From Streptomyces californicus (lineage in GTDB: Bacteria > Actinomycetota > Actinomycetes > Streptomycetales > Streptomycetaceae), in contig NZ_JNZZ01000015.1 in the NCBI RefSeq assembly GCF_000717645.1, forward strand, positions 1-64,000: 64,000 nucleotides of DNA, in the 5' to 3' direction. The notes under the pieces were generated by a model, which saw only the letters and a list, made by a program, of their open reading frames with translations, searched no databases and was not told the origin of the DNA. Position numbers and translations under genes: made by a program. This document shows positions 51,604 through 60,840 of the stretch, piece by piece. Within the stretch, counting starts at the first letter, position 1; each line of letters begins with the position of its first letter.

Positions 51604-52332
51604 ATGAGCAACAACGGTCTGCGTCTGGTCTGGGTCTACCCCGACCTGCTCAGCACCTACGGCGACCAGGGCAACGCGCTGGTCGTGGAACGGCGGGCCC
51701 GGCAGCGCGGTCTGGACGTGCAGCGCGTGGACGTGCGCAGCGACCAGCCCGTGCCGACGTCCGGCGACATCTACCTGATCGGCGGCGGCGAGGACCGGCC
51801 GCAGCGTCTCGCGGCCGAGCGGCTGCGCCGGGACGGCGGGCTCAGCCGGGCCGCGTCCAACGGCGCGATCATCTTCTCGGTCTGCGCGGGCTACCAGATC
51901 CTCGGCCACGAGTTCATCAACGACCTCGGCGAGCGCGAGCAGGGCCTCGGTCTGCTCGACGTGATCTCGACGCGCGGCGAGGGCGCGCGGTGCGTCGGCG
52001 ACGTACTGGCGGACATCGACCCGCAGCTCGGGCTGGAGCCGCTGACCGGGTTCGAGAACCACCAGGGCGTCACCCACCTGGGGCCGACCGCGCGGCCGTT
52101 CGCCCGGGTGCGGTTCGGCCGGGGCAACGGCACCGGGGACGGCACGGAGGGCGCGTACAACGACACGGTCTTCGGGACGTACATGCACGGTCCGGTGCTG
52201 GCGCGCAACCCCCAGATCGCGGACCTGCTGCTGAAGCTGGCCCTCGATGTGAACGCGCTGCCGCCCACCGACGACCGGTGGTACGAGGCGCTGCGCGCCG
52301 AGCGGATCGCGGCCGCCACACAGCCCGCCTGA
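51604..52332 (+). CDS. gatD: GatD glutaminase subunit of lipid II isoglutaminyl synthase
   Basis: 242-aa CobB/CobQ-like type 1 glutaminase that supplies ammonia to MurT. The nucleophile elbow is IIFSVCAGYQILG, the histidine is in FGTYMHGPVLARNP, and the early IYLIGGGEDRPQ block is typical. GAGAGGACGA precedes the ATG. Together with MurT it amidates peptidoglycan stem peptides, which supports cross-linking. Confidence 0.94.
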   Translation: MSNNGLRLVWVYPDLLSTYGDQGNALVVERRARQRGLDVQRVDVRSDQPVPTSGDIYLIGGGEDRPQRLAAERLRRDGGLSRAASNGAIIFSVCAGYQILGHEFINDLGEREQGLGLLDVISTRGEGARCVGDVLADIDPQLGLEPLTGFENHQGVTHLGPTARPFARVRFGRGNGTGDGTEGAYNDTVFGTYMHGPVLARNPQIADLLLKLALDVNALPPTDDRWYEALRAERIAAATQPA

Positions 52333-52343
52333 TGAGGCGTTTT

Positions 52344-52396
52344 CCGCTCTCCTGAGCGGTGTTCGCCTGAGGTGTTCTCCGCTCGATCGAGCGGAG
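52344..52396 (+). terminator. Double hairpin after gatD
   Basis: CCGCTC-tcct-GAGCGG at 52344-52359, then a perfect 20-bp palindrome (10-bp arm CTCCGCTCGA) at 52377-52396. Likely terminator of the murT-gatD operon; the GCTC/GAGC arms of the two hairpins could also pair with each other. Confidence 0.65.
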
Positions 52397-52509
52397 TCCA
52401 GCAGGCGGACGGCCGGTTCGGTCCCGTCACTCTGCGCCGGTAGGGTGGCGGGATCCAGCCGGACGACGTGGTCCGGTCGTCGACTAAACGTTGCAAAGGT
52501 TCTCGGGCC

Positions 52510-53535
52510 ATGCGCATTGGTGTACTCACCTCCGGCGGCGACTGCCCCGGCCTCAACGCCGTCATCCGTTCCGTCGTGCACCGCGCGGTCGTGGACCACG
52601 GCGACGAGGTCATCGGATTCCACGACGGCTGGAAGGGCCTGCTGGAGTGCGACTACCGCAAGCTCGACCTTGACGCGGTGGGCGGCATCCTGGCCCGCGG
52701 CGGGACGATCCTCGGCTCCTCCCGGGTCCAGCCCGCGCATCTGCGCGACGGGGTCGAGCGGGCCCGCGGCCACGTCGCGGACCTGGGACTGGACGCCGTC
52801 ATCCCGATCGGCGGCGAGGGCACCCTCAAGGCCGCGCACCTCCTCTCCGAGGCCGGCCTCCCGATCGTCGGGGTTCCCAAGACGATCGACAACGACATCG
52901 CCTCCACCGACGTCACCTTCGGTTTCGACACCGCCGTCGGCGTCGCCACCGAGGCGCTGGACCGGTTGAAGACCACCGCCGAGTCGCACCAGCGGGTGCT
53001 GATCGTCGAGGTCATGGGCCGTCACACCGGCTGGATCGCCCTGCACTCCGGGATGGCAGCCGGCGCCCACGCCATCGTGGTGCCCGAGCGCCCCTTCGAC
53101 ATCGACGAGCTGACCGCGCTGGTCGGCAAGCGCTTCTCGGCGGGCAAGAAGTTCGCCATCGTGGTGGTCGCCGAGGGTGCCAAGCCCCGCGAGGGCTCCA
53201 TGCAGTTCGAGCAGGGCGTCAAGGATGTCTACGGGCACGAGCGGTTCGCCGGGGTGGCGACCCAGCTCTCCGGCGAGCTGGAGCAGCGGCTCGGCAAGGA
53301 GGCCCGCCCGGTCATCCTCGGCCACGTGCAGCGCGGCGGGACGCCCACCGCGTACGACCGGGTCCTGGCGACGCGGTTCGGCTGGCACGCGGTGGAGGCG
53401 GCGCACCGGAGCGAGTTCGGGATGCTTACCGCGCTGCGCGGCACCGACATCGTGATGACCCCGCTGGCGGAGGCCGTCGAGACGCTGAAGACGGTCCCGG
53501 CCGAGCGCTACGCCGAGGCGGAGTGCGTCCTCTAG
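52510..53535 (+). CDS. pfkA: 6-phosphofructokinase
   Basis: 341-aa glycolytic enzyme phosphorylating fructose 6-phosphate. MRIGVLTSGGDCPGLNAVIR, the nucleotide-binding IGGEGTLKAAHLLSE, the catalytic region VPKTIDNDIASTDVTFGFDTAV and MGRHTGWIAL. The Gly after GGE (GGEGT) favours ATP over pyrophosphate as phosphate donor. Start ATG at 52510. It is followed by a strong terminator. Streptomyces usually have several such isoenzymes. Confidence 0.93.
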   Translation: MRIGVLTSGGDCPGLNAVIRSVVHRAVVDHGDEVIGFHDGWKGLLECDYRKLDLDAVGGILARGGTILGSSRVQPAHLRDGVERARGHVADLGLDAVIPIGGEGTLKAAHLLSEAGLPIVGVPKTIDNDIASTDVTFGFDTAVGVATEALDRLKTTAESHQRVLIVEVMGRHTGWIALHSGMAAGAHAIVVPERPFDIDELTALVGKRFSAGKKFAIVVVAEGAKPREGSMQFEQGVKDVYGHERFAGVATQLSGELEQRLGKEARPVILGHVQRGGTPTAYDRVLATRFGWHAVEAAHRSEFGMLTALRGTDIVMTPLAEAVETLKTVPAERYAEAECVL

Positions 53536-53549
53536 GGACACGCCGTTCC

Positions 53550-53589
53550 AGAACCGCCCCCGGCCGCGAGCGCGGCCGGGGGCGGTTCT
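53550..53589 (+). terminator. Terminator after pfkA
   Basis: Perfect 18-bp stem AGAACCGCCCCCGGCCGC with complement and 4-nt loop, 14 nt after the stop codon. Confidence 0.87.
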
Positions 53590-53646
53590 AGTCTGGACCG
53601 GACAACCGGCACGAAACGGGGACACGTCCCCATCGGGAGTGAACTG

Positions 53647-54597
53647 ATGGATCACAGCGGGCACGGCATGAACATGGATCTGCCGCCGTTCACGCTGGGA
53701 CGGGGGCTGGAGCTCTCCGTCGACCCGTTCTTCCTGACCGGCTGCGTCCTGGCCCTCGCCCTGTACGGGTACGGCGTGGTGCGGCTGCGTCGGCGCGGGG
53801 ACGGCTGGCCGGTGAACCGGATCGTGTTCTTCGTCGTGGGCGTGCTGAGCATCGCGCTGGTGATGTGCACCAAGCTCAACGACTACGGCATGGTCATGTT
53901 CAGCGTGCACATGGTGCAGCACATGGTGATCAGCATGCTGTCGCCGATCCTGCTGCTGCTGGGCGCCCCGGTGACGCTGGCGCTGCGCGCGCTCCCCCCG
54001 GCGGGCCGGGGGCGGACCGGGCCGCGCGAGCTGCTGCTCAAGCTGCTGCACAGCCGGTACATGAAGATCATCACGCATCCGGTGTTCACGATCCCGCTGT
54101 TCATCGCGAGCCTGTACGCCCTCTACTTCACCCCGATCTTCGACTTCCTCATGGGCTCCAAGCCCGGCCACATCGGGATGATGGTGCACTTCCTCGCGGT
54201 CGGCCTGGTCTTCTTCTGGCCGATCATGGGCGTGGACCCGGGCCCGCACCGGCCCGGCTATCTGATGCGGATGCTGGAGCTGTTCGCCGGGATGCCGTTC
54301 CACGCCTTCTTCGGGATCGCGCTGATGATGGCGTCGACGCCGATGGTGGAGACGTACAAGAACCCGCCCGCCTCGCTGGGTATCGACGCCCTGAGCGACC
54401 AGAACTGGGCGGGCGGCATCGCGTGGGCGTTCAGCGAGATCCCCTCCGTGCTGGTGCTCATCGCGCTGGTCTACCAGTGGTACAACTCCGAACAGCGCGT
54501 CGCCCGGCGCACGGACCGGGCCGCCGACCGCGACGGTGACAAGGAGCTGGAGGCGTACAACGCCTATCTCGCCTCTTTGCAGGCGCGCGGACAGTAG
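53647..54597 (+). CDS. CtaG (caa3-type) cytochrome c oxidase assembly factor
   Basis: 316-aa polytopic membrane protein of the CtaG_caa3 family, with about seven transmembrane helices. A Met/His-rich N-terminus MDHSGHGMNMD may bind copper. Family blocks are MFSVHMVQHMVISMLSPILLLLGAP, HPVFTIPLFIASLYALYFTPIFDFLM and LAVGLVFFWPIMGVDPGPHRPGY. It contributes to maturation of the cytochrome c oxidase copper site by family knowledge. The ATG follows GGGAGTG. The next gene encodes a small membrane protein that may belong with it. Confidence 0.9.
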   Translation: MDHSGHGMNMDLPPFTLGRGLELSVDPFFLTGCVLALALYGYGVVRLRRRGDGWPVNRIVFFVVGVLSIALVMCTKLNDYGMVMFSVHMVQHMVISMLSPILLLLGAPVTLALRALPPAGRGRTGPRELLLKLLHSRYMKIITHPVFTIPLFIASLYALYFTPIFDFLMGSKPGHIGMMVHFLAVGLVFFWPIMGVDPGPHRPGYLMRMLELFAGMPFHAFFGIALMMASTPMVETYKNPPASLGIDALSDQNWAGGIAWAFSEIPSVLVLIALVYQWYNSEQRVARRTDRAADRDGDKELEAYNAYLASLQARGQ

Positions 54598-54663
54598 CGC
54601 GGAGGGCGCGTACGGGGTGACCATGGGAGGAACGGCCGCGCGGCCGACGAGGAGCGTGCGCGC

Positions 54664-54822
54664 ATGTCCGGATCGACGAAGACCATGGGATACCTGACCG
54701 TCGGGGCGCTGGTCGCGGTGACCGCGTACACGGTGGCGCTGGGAAGCAGTGGCTGGCTCTGGTTCGGCTGGGTGGTGCTGGGAATGTGCACCCTCGGCAT
54801 GCTGGCCACCCAGGACACCTGA
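54664..54822 (+). CDS. 52-aa two-helix membrane protein
   Basis: Short gene with GAGGAGCG at good spacing before the ATG. It encodes two hydrophobic helices, about YLTVGALVAVTAYTVALGS and WLWFGWVVLGMCTLGMLAT, connected by a short turn, with a hydrophilic tail QDT. No family name known to me. It starts 66 nt after the CtaG gene in the same direction, so an accessory of the respiratory chain is conceivable. Confidence 0.7.
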   Translation: MSGSTKTMGYLTVGALVAVTAYTVALGSSGWLWFGWVVLGMCTLGMLATQDT

Positions 54823-54997
54823 ACCCGACGGCCCGCGACCACGCCTGACGGGCGTCGGCGCGGGTACGAGCCGAAGGACCGGTTCACCCCGGTCCCACGG
54901 TGGCGCCCGGGGCCTACGCTGTGATCTCCCGGTACCACCGTGCCGGGGTGACCGAGCGGTCCCGAGTCGGCCCGGCAGAGCGAGGTGCGCCCTCAAG

Positions 54998-55714
54998 GTG
55001 TTCTATTACGTCCTGAAACATGTCGTGCTGGGGCCCGTCCTGCGGCTGCTGTTCCGTCCCCGCATCGAGGGCCTGGACAACATTCCGGAGGACGGCGCGG
55101 CGATCGTCGCGGGCAACCACCTCTCCTTCTCCGACCATTTCCTGATGCCGGCGATCCTCAAGCGCCGCATCACCTTCCTGGCGAAGGCCGAGTACTTCAC
55201 CGGTCCGGGCGTCAAGGGTCGGCTCACCGCCTTCTTCTTCCGCAGCGCGGGGCAGATCCCGGTGGACCGGTCCGGCAAGGACGCGGGGCAGGCGGCCATC
55301 CGCGAAGGGCTCGGCGTGCTGGCCAAGGGCGAGCTGCTGGGGATCTACCCGGAGGGCACCCGCTCGCACGACGGCCGGCTCTACAAGGGCAAGGTCGGGG
55401 TGGCGGTCATGGCGATCACCGCGGGGGTGCCGGTGATCCCGTGCGCCATGCTCGGCACGTTCGAGATCCAGCCGCCCGGCCAGAAGATCCCGAAGATCAA
55501 GCAGGTCGCGATCCGGTTCGGTGAGCCGCTGGACTTCTCCCGGTACGCGGGCATGGAGAACCAGAAGGCCGCGATCCGGGCGGTGACGGACGAGATCATG
55601 TACGCGATCCTCGAACTCTCCGGTCAGGAGTACGTGGACGAGTACGCGGCCAAGGTGAAGGCCGCGGAGCAGGAGGCCGCACCGTCCAGGAAGTTCCCGA
55701 AGCTGCGACGCTGA
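54998..55714 (+). CDS. 1-acylglycerol-3-phosphate acyltransferase (PlsC-like)
   Basis: 238-aa membrane-associated lysophospholipid acyltransferase. The HxxxxD catalytic motif is AGNHLSFSDHFLMPA, the substrate-binding motif IYPEGTRSHDGRLYKGKVG, and the phosphate-binding VPVIPCAMLGTFEI. The earliest supported start is the GTG at 54998 (FYYVLKHVVLGPVLRLLF). A GAGG is 12 nt upstream, which is long, so the true start is uncertain. It makes phosphatidic acid or a specialised lipid. Confidence 0.87.
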   Translation: MFYYVLKHVVLGPVLRLLFRPRIEGLDNIPEDGAAIVAGNHLSFSDHFLMPAILKRRITFLAKAEYFTGPGVKGRLTAFFFRSAGQIPVDRSGKDAGQAAIREGLGVLAKGELLGIYPEGTRSHDGRLYKGKVGVAVMAITAGVPVIPCAMLGTFEIQPPGQKIPKIKQVAIRFGEPLDFSRYAGMENQKAAIRAVTDEIMYAILELSGQEYVDEYAAKVKAAEQEAAPSRKFPKLRR

Positions 55715-55778
55715 GCGCGAATCCGCCGACGGCAGAGCGGCCTCGTCCCGGTGGGCGCGCTCCCCTAGCGTCGGCGCC

Positions 55779-56831
55779 ATGAGCAGAGGACGCGCGTGGG
55801 TGCTGGGAGCGACGGGGCAGATCGGGCGGGCGGCGGTGCGGGCACTGACCGCGGACGGCTGGGAGGTCACCGCCGCCTCGCGGGGCGGGGGCCGGGATGC
55901 GACATGGGACGCCGGGGTGCGCGCGGTGGCGCTCGACCGGGACGAGGAGGGGGCGCTGGAGAAGGCGCTGGGCGACGGCTGCGACGTGCTGGTCGACATG
56001 GTGGCGTTCGACGGCGCGCACGCCCGGCAGGTGACGGGGCTGGCCGGCCGGATCGGCTCGGCGGTCGTGATCTCCAGCGGGGCGGTGTACGAGGACGCGC
56101 GCGGCCGCAGCTTCGACACCCAGGCCGAACCGGACGGCTTCCCGCGCTATCCGGTTCCGCTGCCGGAGACCTGCGGCACGGTGGCGCCGGGGGACGCCAC
56201 GTACGGGACGCGGAAGGTGCTGCTGGAGCGGGAGACGCTGGCGGCGGGCGAGGCGCTGCCGGTGACGCTGCTGCGGGCGGGCGCGGTGCACGGCCCGTAC
56301 TGCCGCACCCCGCGCGAGCTGTACTTCGTGAAGCGGCTGCTGGACGGGCGGCGACGCCGGGTCCTCGCGTACGGCGGGGAGAGCCGCTTCCATCCGCTCC
56401 ATGTCTCCAACGCGGCGGAGCTGATCCGCCTGGCCGCCCGGAAGCCGGGGTCGCGCGTGCTGAATGCGGCGGACCCCGAGGCGCCCGCGGTCGCGGAGAT
56501 CGCGTCGGCGATCGACGGGGTGTTCGGGCGCGGGACGGAGACGGTGCTGATCGACGGCCCGGCGCCCGAGGGGCAGGTGGGCGAGACACCGTGGAGCGGC
56601 GCGCATCCGGTGGTCTACGACATGACGGCCGCCGGTGAACAGCTCGGCTACCGTCCCGTCACCGGCTATGTGGAGTCACTGCCGGAGACGGTGGAGTGGC
56701 TGGCCGGGGAGCTGGCGGGGCGGGACTGGCGGGAGGCGTTCCCCAAGATGCTCAGGAGCTACGGCGAGGGCCTCTTCGACTACGCGGCGGAGGACGCCTG
56801 GCTGGCGGCGTACGACCGGGGCCGCCGGTGA
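55779..56831 (+). CDS. NAD-dependent epimerase/dehydratase-like protein
   Basis: 350-aa extended-SDR protein: AWVLGATGQIGRAAVRAL (NAD motif), ISSGAVYED, and YGTRKVLLER with the Tyr-x-x-x-Lys pair in TYGTRK, then RAGAVHGPY. Substrate unknown; the C-terminal half is family specific (GESRFHPLHVSNAAELIRLAARKPGSRVLNAADPEAP). It ends within a long hairpin shared with the next gene. Confidence 0.82.
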   Translation: MSRGRAWVLGATGQIGRAAVRALTADGWEVTAASRGGGRDATWDAGVRAVALDRDEEGALEKALGDGCDVLVDMVAFDGAHARQVTGLAGRIGSAVVISSGAVYEDARGRSFDTQAEPDGFPRYPVPLPETCGTVAPGDATYGTRKVLLERETLAAGEALPVTLLRAGAVHGPYCRTPRELYFVKRLLDGRRRRVLAYGGESRFHPLHVSNAAELIRLAARKPGSRVLNAADPEAPAVAEIASAIDGVFGRGTETVLIDGPAPEGQVGETPWSGAHPVVYDMTAAGEQLGYRPVTGYVESLPETVEWLAGELAGRDWREAFPKMLRSYGEGLFDYAAEDAWLAAYDRGRR

Positions 56832-56850
56832 GCGGCCCCGGTCGTACGCC
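56807..56850. terminator. Bidirectional terminator with 19-bp stem
   Basis: GGCGTACGACCGGGGCCGC with a perfect complement and a 6-nt loop. The left arm is part of the last codons of the epimerase gene, and the hairpin lies between two converging genes. Confidence 0.85.
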
Positions 56851-56861
56851 TCAGGGGCGTT

Positions 56862-58445
56862 CTACGGCTTCGGCGTGGCGTGCGGGGCGCACGTCACGTC
56901 GCGCCGGTCGGTCTTCCCGGTGAGCAGGTAGGTGTCCACCCGCTCGTTGACGCAGGGGTTGACCAGTCCGGTGACGCCGTGGGATCCGGCGTCCTTCTCG
57001 GTGATGAGCCGGGAGCCCTTGAACCGCTGGTGCAGTTCGACCGCGCCCGCGTACGGGGTGGCGGCGTCGCGGGTGGACTGCACGATGAGGACCGGCGGCA
57101 GCCCCTTGCGGGTCTTCACCTCCAGCGGCGTCCGCTGCTTGGCGGGCCACGTGGCGCAGGGCAGGTTCATCCAGGCGTTGGCCCACGTCATGAAGGGGTA
57201 CTTCTCGTGGAGCCGGGTGTTGTCCCGGTCCCAGGTGCGCCAGTCGGTGGGCCACCGGGCGTCGGCGCACTCGACGGCGCTGTAGACCGCGTTGCCGTTC
57301 TCGGCGGAGGCGTTGCCCGCGTGATCGCTCATGTCGGGCCCGGCGGCGTCGACCAGCGCCTGGGTGTCGCCGGCCCGGTAGGCGCTCCAGGTCTTGGCGG
57401 TGGGGGCCCAGGCGGAGTCGTAGTACGGGGCGCTCTGGAAGAAGCCGATCAGCTCGGCGGGCCCGACGACGCCCCCGATGGGCTCCTTCTTGGCGGCGGC
57501 CCGCAGCTCCAGCCACGCCTTCTCGACCTTCTGCGGGGTGTCGCCGATGCCGTAGACGGAGTCGTGCTTCGCGACCCACGCCTTCCAGTCGTCCCAGCGC
57601 TTCTGGAAGGCGATGTCCTGGTTGAGGTTGGCCCGGTACCAGATGTTCTTCCGCGACGGGTCGACCACGCTGTCGACGACCATGCGCCGCACGTGGTCGG
57701 GGAAGAGCGTGCCGTAGACGGCGCCGAGGTAGGTGCCGTAGGAGACGCCGATGAAGTTGAGCTTCTTCTCGCCGAGCGCGGCCCGGATGACGTCCAGATC
57801 GCGTGCCGTGTTCGGCGTGGTCATGTGCGGCAGCATCGCGCCGCTGCGCTCGCCGCACCCCTCGGCGTACTCACGGGCCAGCTTGCGCTGGGCGCGCTTG
57901 TCGGCCTCGCTGTCGGGGACCGGGTCGGCCTTGGGCGCCTTGACGAACTCCTGCGGGTCCACGCAGGAGATGGGGGCCGAGTGGCCGACGCCGCGCGGGT
58001 CGAAGCCGACGAAGTCGTACGCCTTCGCGGTCTTCGTCCAGAGCGGGTTCTTGGAGGTGATCCGGGCGGGGAAGCGCAGTCCGGAACCGCCGGGCCCGCC
58101 CGGGTTGTAGAGCAGGGCGCCCTGCCGCTCGCGCTCGGTGCCGGTACTGACGTGCCGGTCGACGGCGAGCTTGATCTTCTTGCCGTACGGCTTCGCGTAG
58201 TCGAGCGGCACGGTCACCCACCCGCACTGGATGGGGGCGGCCAGCCCCCAGTCCTCCGGGCAGTCCTTCCATGCGATCCCGGTCCGCGCCGCGCGGTGTG
58301 CCGCGACGGCGACCCCGCGCGCCTCCGCGTCGCCCCGCCCGTGGTGGCGGCCGTCCGCGCTCGCGGCGGGCGCGGCCATCGCCCCCGCTATGAGCGTGCC
58401 CGCGACGAGAGCCCCGGCCGAGCCGAGCACCGTGGTACGTCTCAC
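56862..58445 (-). CDS. Secreted tripeptidyl-aminopeptidase-like alpha/beta hydrolase
   Basis: 527-aa secreted serine peptidase of the Tap/SlpD/SlpE type. Signal peptide MRRTTVLGSAGALVAGTLIAGAMAAPAASA. Catalytic triad: Ser in FIGVSYGTYLGAVYG, Asp in IVQSTRDAATPYAGA, His in DAGSHGVTGLVNPCVN. Oxyanion-side motif LLYNPGGPGGSGL and DFVGFDPRGVGHSAPISC. Removes N-terminal peptides from extracellular proteins by family knowledge. Stands alone. Confidence 0.9.
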   Translation of the reverse strand: MRRTTVLGSAGALVAGTLIAGAMAAPAASADGRHHGRGDAEARGVAVAAHRAARTGIAWKDCPEDWGLAAPIQCGWVTVPLDYAKPYGKKIKLAVDRHVSTGTERERQGALLYNPGGPGGSGLRFPARITSKNPLWTKTAKAYDFVGFDPRGVGHSAPISCVDPQEFVKAPKADPVPDSEADKRAQRKLAREYAEGCGERSGAMLPHMTTPNTARDLDVIRAALGEKKLNFIGVSYGTYLGAVYGTLFPDHVRRMVVDSVVDPSRKNIWYRANLNQDIAFQKRWDDWKAWVAKHDSVYGIGDTPQKVEKAWLELRAAAKKEPIGGVVGPAELIGFFQSAPYYDSAWAPTAKTWSAYRAGDTQALVDAAGPDMSDHAGNASAENGNAVYSAVECADARWPTDWRTWDRDNTRLHEKYPFMTWANAWMNLPCATWPAKQRTPLEVKTRKGLPPVLIVQSTRDAATPYAGAVELHQRFKGSRLITEKDAGSHGVTGLVNPCVNERVDTYLLTGKTDRRDVTCAPHATPKP

Positions 58446-58687
58446 GTGGAACCTCCCCCTTCATCCGTTCCGCCGCCGAGGAGCGACGTGGTCATCGGTA
58501 CGTGCGGGGGATCCTTCCGCCTGTGGGGCACCGGAGACCAGTGCGCACACGCGTTTCTTTACCGAACCCATAACCGGTGAAGGAAGTTCGCTGAGCGGAC
58601 CGGAGCGTGTTCCCGGCCGCCCGGGTCCGGCGGCCCGGGAAGGGGACCGGGCCGCCGTGGGACGGCCGGACCCCCTCCTGCGGGCCG
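58446..58687. terminator. Spacer with terminator of the urease operon
   Basis: A hairpin at 58610-58641 (TTCCCGG-CCGCC against GGCGG-CCCGGGAA, one bulge) lies 47 nt downstream of ureD. The remaining part nearer 58446 holds the promoter and leader of the peptidase gene. Confidence 0.6.
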
Positions 58688-59466
58688 TCAGGGATGATCT
58701 TCCTTGAGCCCGTCCAGCAGTTCGCGCGTCGCGTCGTCCAGGAGCCCGCGCAGCAGGCGGGCGTCGGGGGCCACAGCGGTGACCAGGACGGCTGGGCCGG
58801 CCAGCGGGGTGAGGGCGGCGGTGGGTCCGAGGAGGCGGGACGGGGGCGGACCCTCCTCGAACGCCGGGTCAGCCAGGAGGAGTTGGCCGACCGCGCGGTG
58901 GCCGGCCAGGACGGCCGGGCCGTCCCAGCCGCCCGGGGCGCCGGGGCCGTAGGCGAGCTGCTGGTCCAGGAGGGGGCGGCCGGCGCGGTGGACGGTGAGG
59001 CGGGTGGTGAGCGCGCCGGTGGGTTCGTCGTGGCGGCCGAGGATCTGCTCCTCGCGCAGCAGCAGGCGCGCGGTGGGGGCGAGGCGGACCCGGGTGATCT
59101 GGTGCAGCCGGCTGCCGCTCGCGGAGACCAGTTGTTCGGGGAGCCAGTGCAGGACCGCCCCCTCCCCCACGGTCAGGTCGACGGTGTACGTGGACGGATC
59201 GGCGTCCGCCCGGGGGCCGGGGAGGGCGACCGTGGCCGCCGCCGCGTCGACGGTGAGGCGGGCGCCGTCCGCGACCTGCGCCTCGACGGCGAGGTGGTCG
59301 CCGTTGAGCGGAGCGCTCATCGCGCCGACCACGGTGACCCGGGCGTACGCGGGCCGTGGGGAGCGGGTGCGGCGCAGGGCGAGCGGGCCGTCGCTCTCCA
59401 GGACGGGCAGGGCGCTTCCGCCCCGCCCGTCCGGTTCGGCCCGGAGCCGGGCCCGCGCGCGGACGC

Positions 59467-59470
<4 letters not shown>
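58688..59470 (-). CDS. ureD: Urease accessory protein UreD
   Basis: 260 aa, last gene of the urease operon. UreD binds apo-urease and, with UreF and UreG, delivers nickel. Blocks seen: [61 protein letters not shown], and [28 protein letters not shown]. The GTG start overlaps the ureG stop as GTGA, indicating coupled translation. Confidence 0.88.
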
Positions 59471-60144
<674 letters not shown>

Positions 60145-60165
60145 GAGGACTCCTGTGGGTGCGGG

Positions 60166-60828
60166 TTACGAGGCGAAGAGGCGGACCGGCCAGGCGGCGT
60201 GCGCCTCGGCGGTGATGTCGAGGAGCGGGGCGGAGGCGGCCGGCAGGGCGTCGATGCCCCGCCGGGCCGCCTCGGCCGCCGCTTGCGCGACCCGGTCCGT
60301 TTCGGGGGCGAGACGGGCGAGTACGGCGGTGGCGTGGTAGGGGTCGAGGGAGAGGAGCCGGACGACGGCGGTGGCGGGACCGCTCACGGTCTCGTACGCG
60401 GCACAGTGCGCGGCGTCCTCGGGGCCGAGCCCCGCCGAGCGTGCGGTGAGCCCGAGGACGACGGGCTGGTGGGCTCCGCGCGGCCGGGCCGCGGCGAGCG
60501 CGTCGAGTTCGGGGCTCGGCCAGGTGGCGCGGGCGGCCCGCATCATCTGGCGGCCCAGTCTGCGGGCGGTGGCCCGCAGGGCGGGTGAGGGCGTACGGGC
60601 GTCGGCGGCCGCGTCGAGGGCCAGCGGGTCGAGACCGTGGGCCGCCGCCGCGGCGAGGGCGGCGGCGGTGAGGCCCGCGGTGTGCAGCCGGCCCCGGCAG
60701 AAGTCGGCGAGGGAGTCGGCGTCGTGGACGCGGCCCTCGGCGACGGCCGGTTCGGCGCCTCCGGAGTGTGCGTGGCCTCCGGCGGGGAACCGGCCGTCGG
60801 CGAGGACGAGGAGAGCGGCGCGTGACAT
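60166..60828 (-). CDS. ureF: Urease accessory protein UreF
   Basis: 220-aa all-helical protein that bridges UreD and UreG. LLVLADGRFPAGGHAHSGGAEPAVAEGRV is the conserved beginning of UreF, and RLGRQMMRAARATWP, QPVVLGLTARSAGLGPEDAA fit the family. Begins 12 nt after ureC. Confidence 0.9.
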   Translation of the reverse strand: MSRAALLVLADGRFPAGGHAHSGGAEPAVAEGRVHDADSLADFCRGRLHTAGLTAAALAAAAAHGLDPLALDAAADARTPSPALRATARRLGRQMMRAARATWPSPELDALAAARPRGAHQPVVLGLTARSAGLGPEDAAHCAAYETVSGPATAVVRLLSLDPYHATAVLARLAPETDRVAQAAAEAARRGIDALPAASAPLLDITAEAHAAWPVRLFAS

Positions 60829-60840
60829 GGACCGGTCCGC

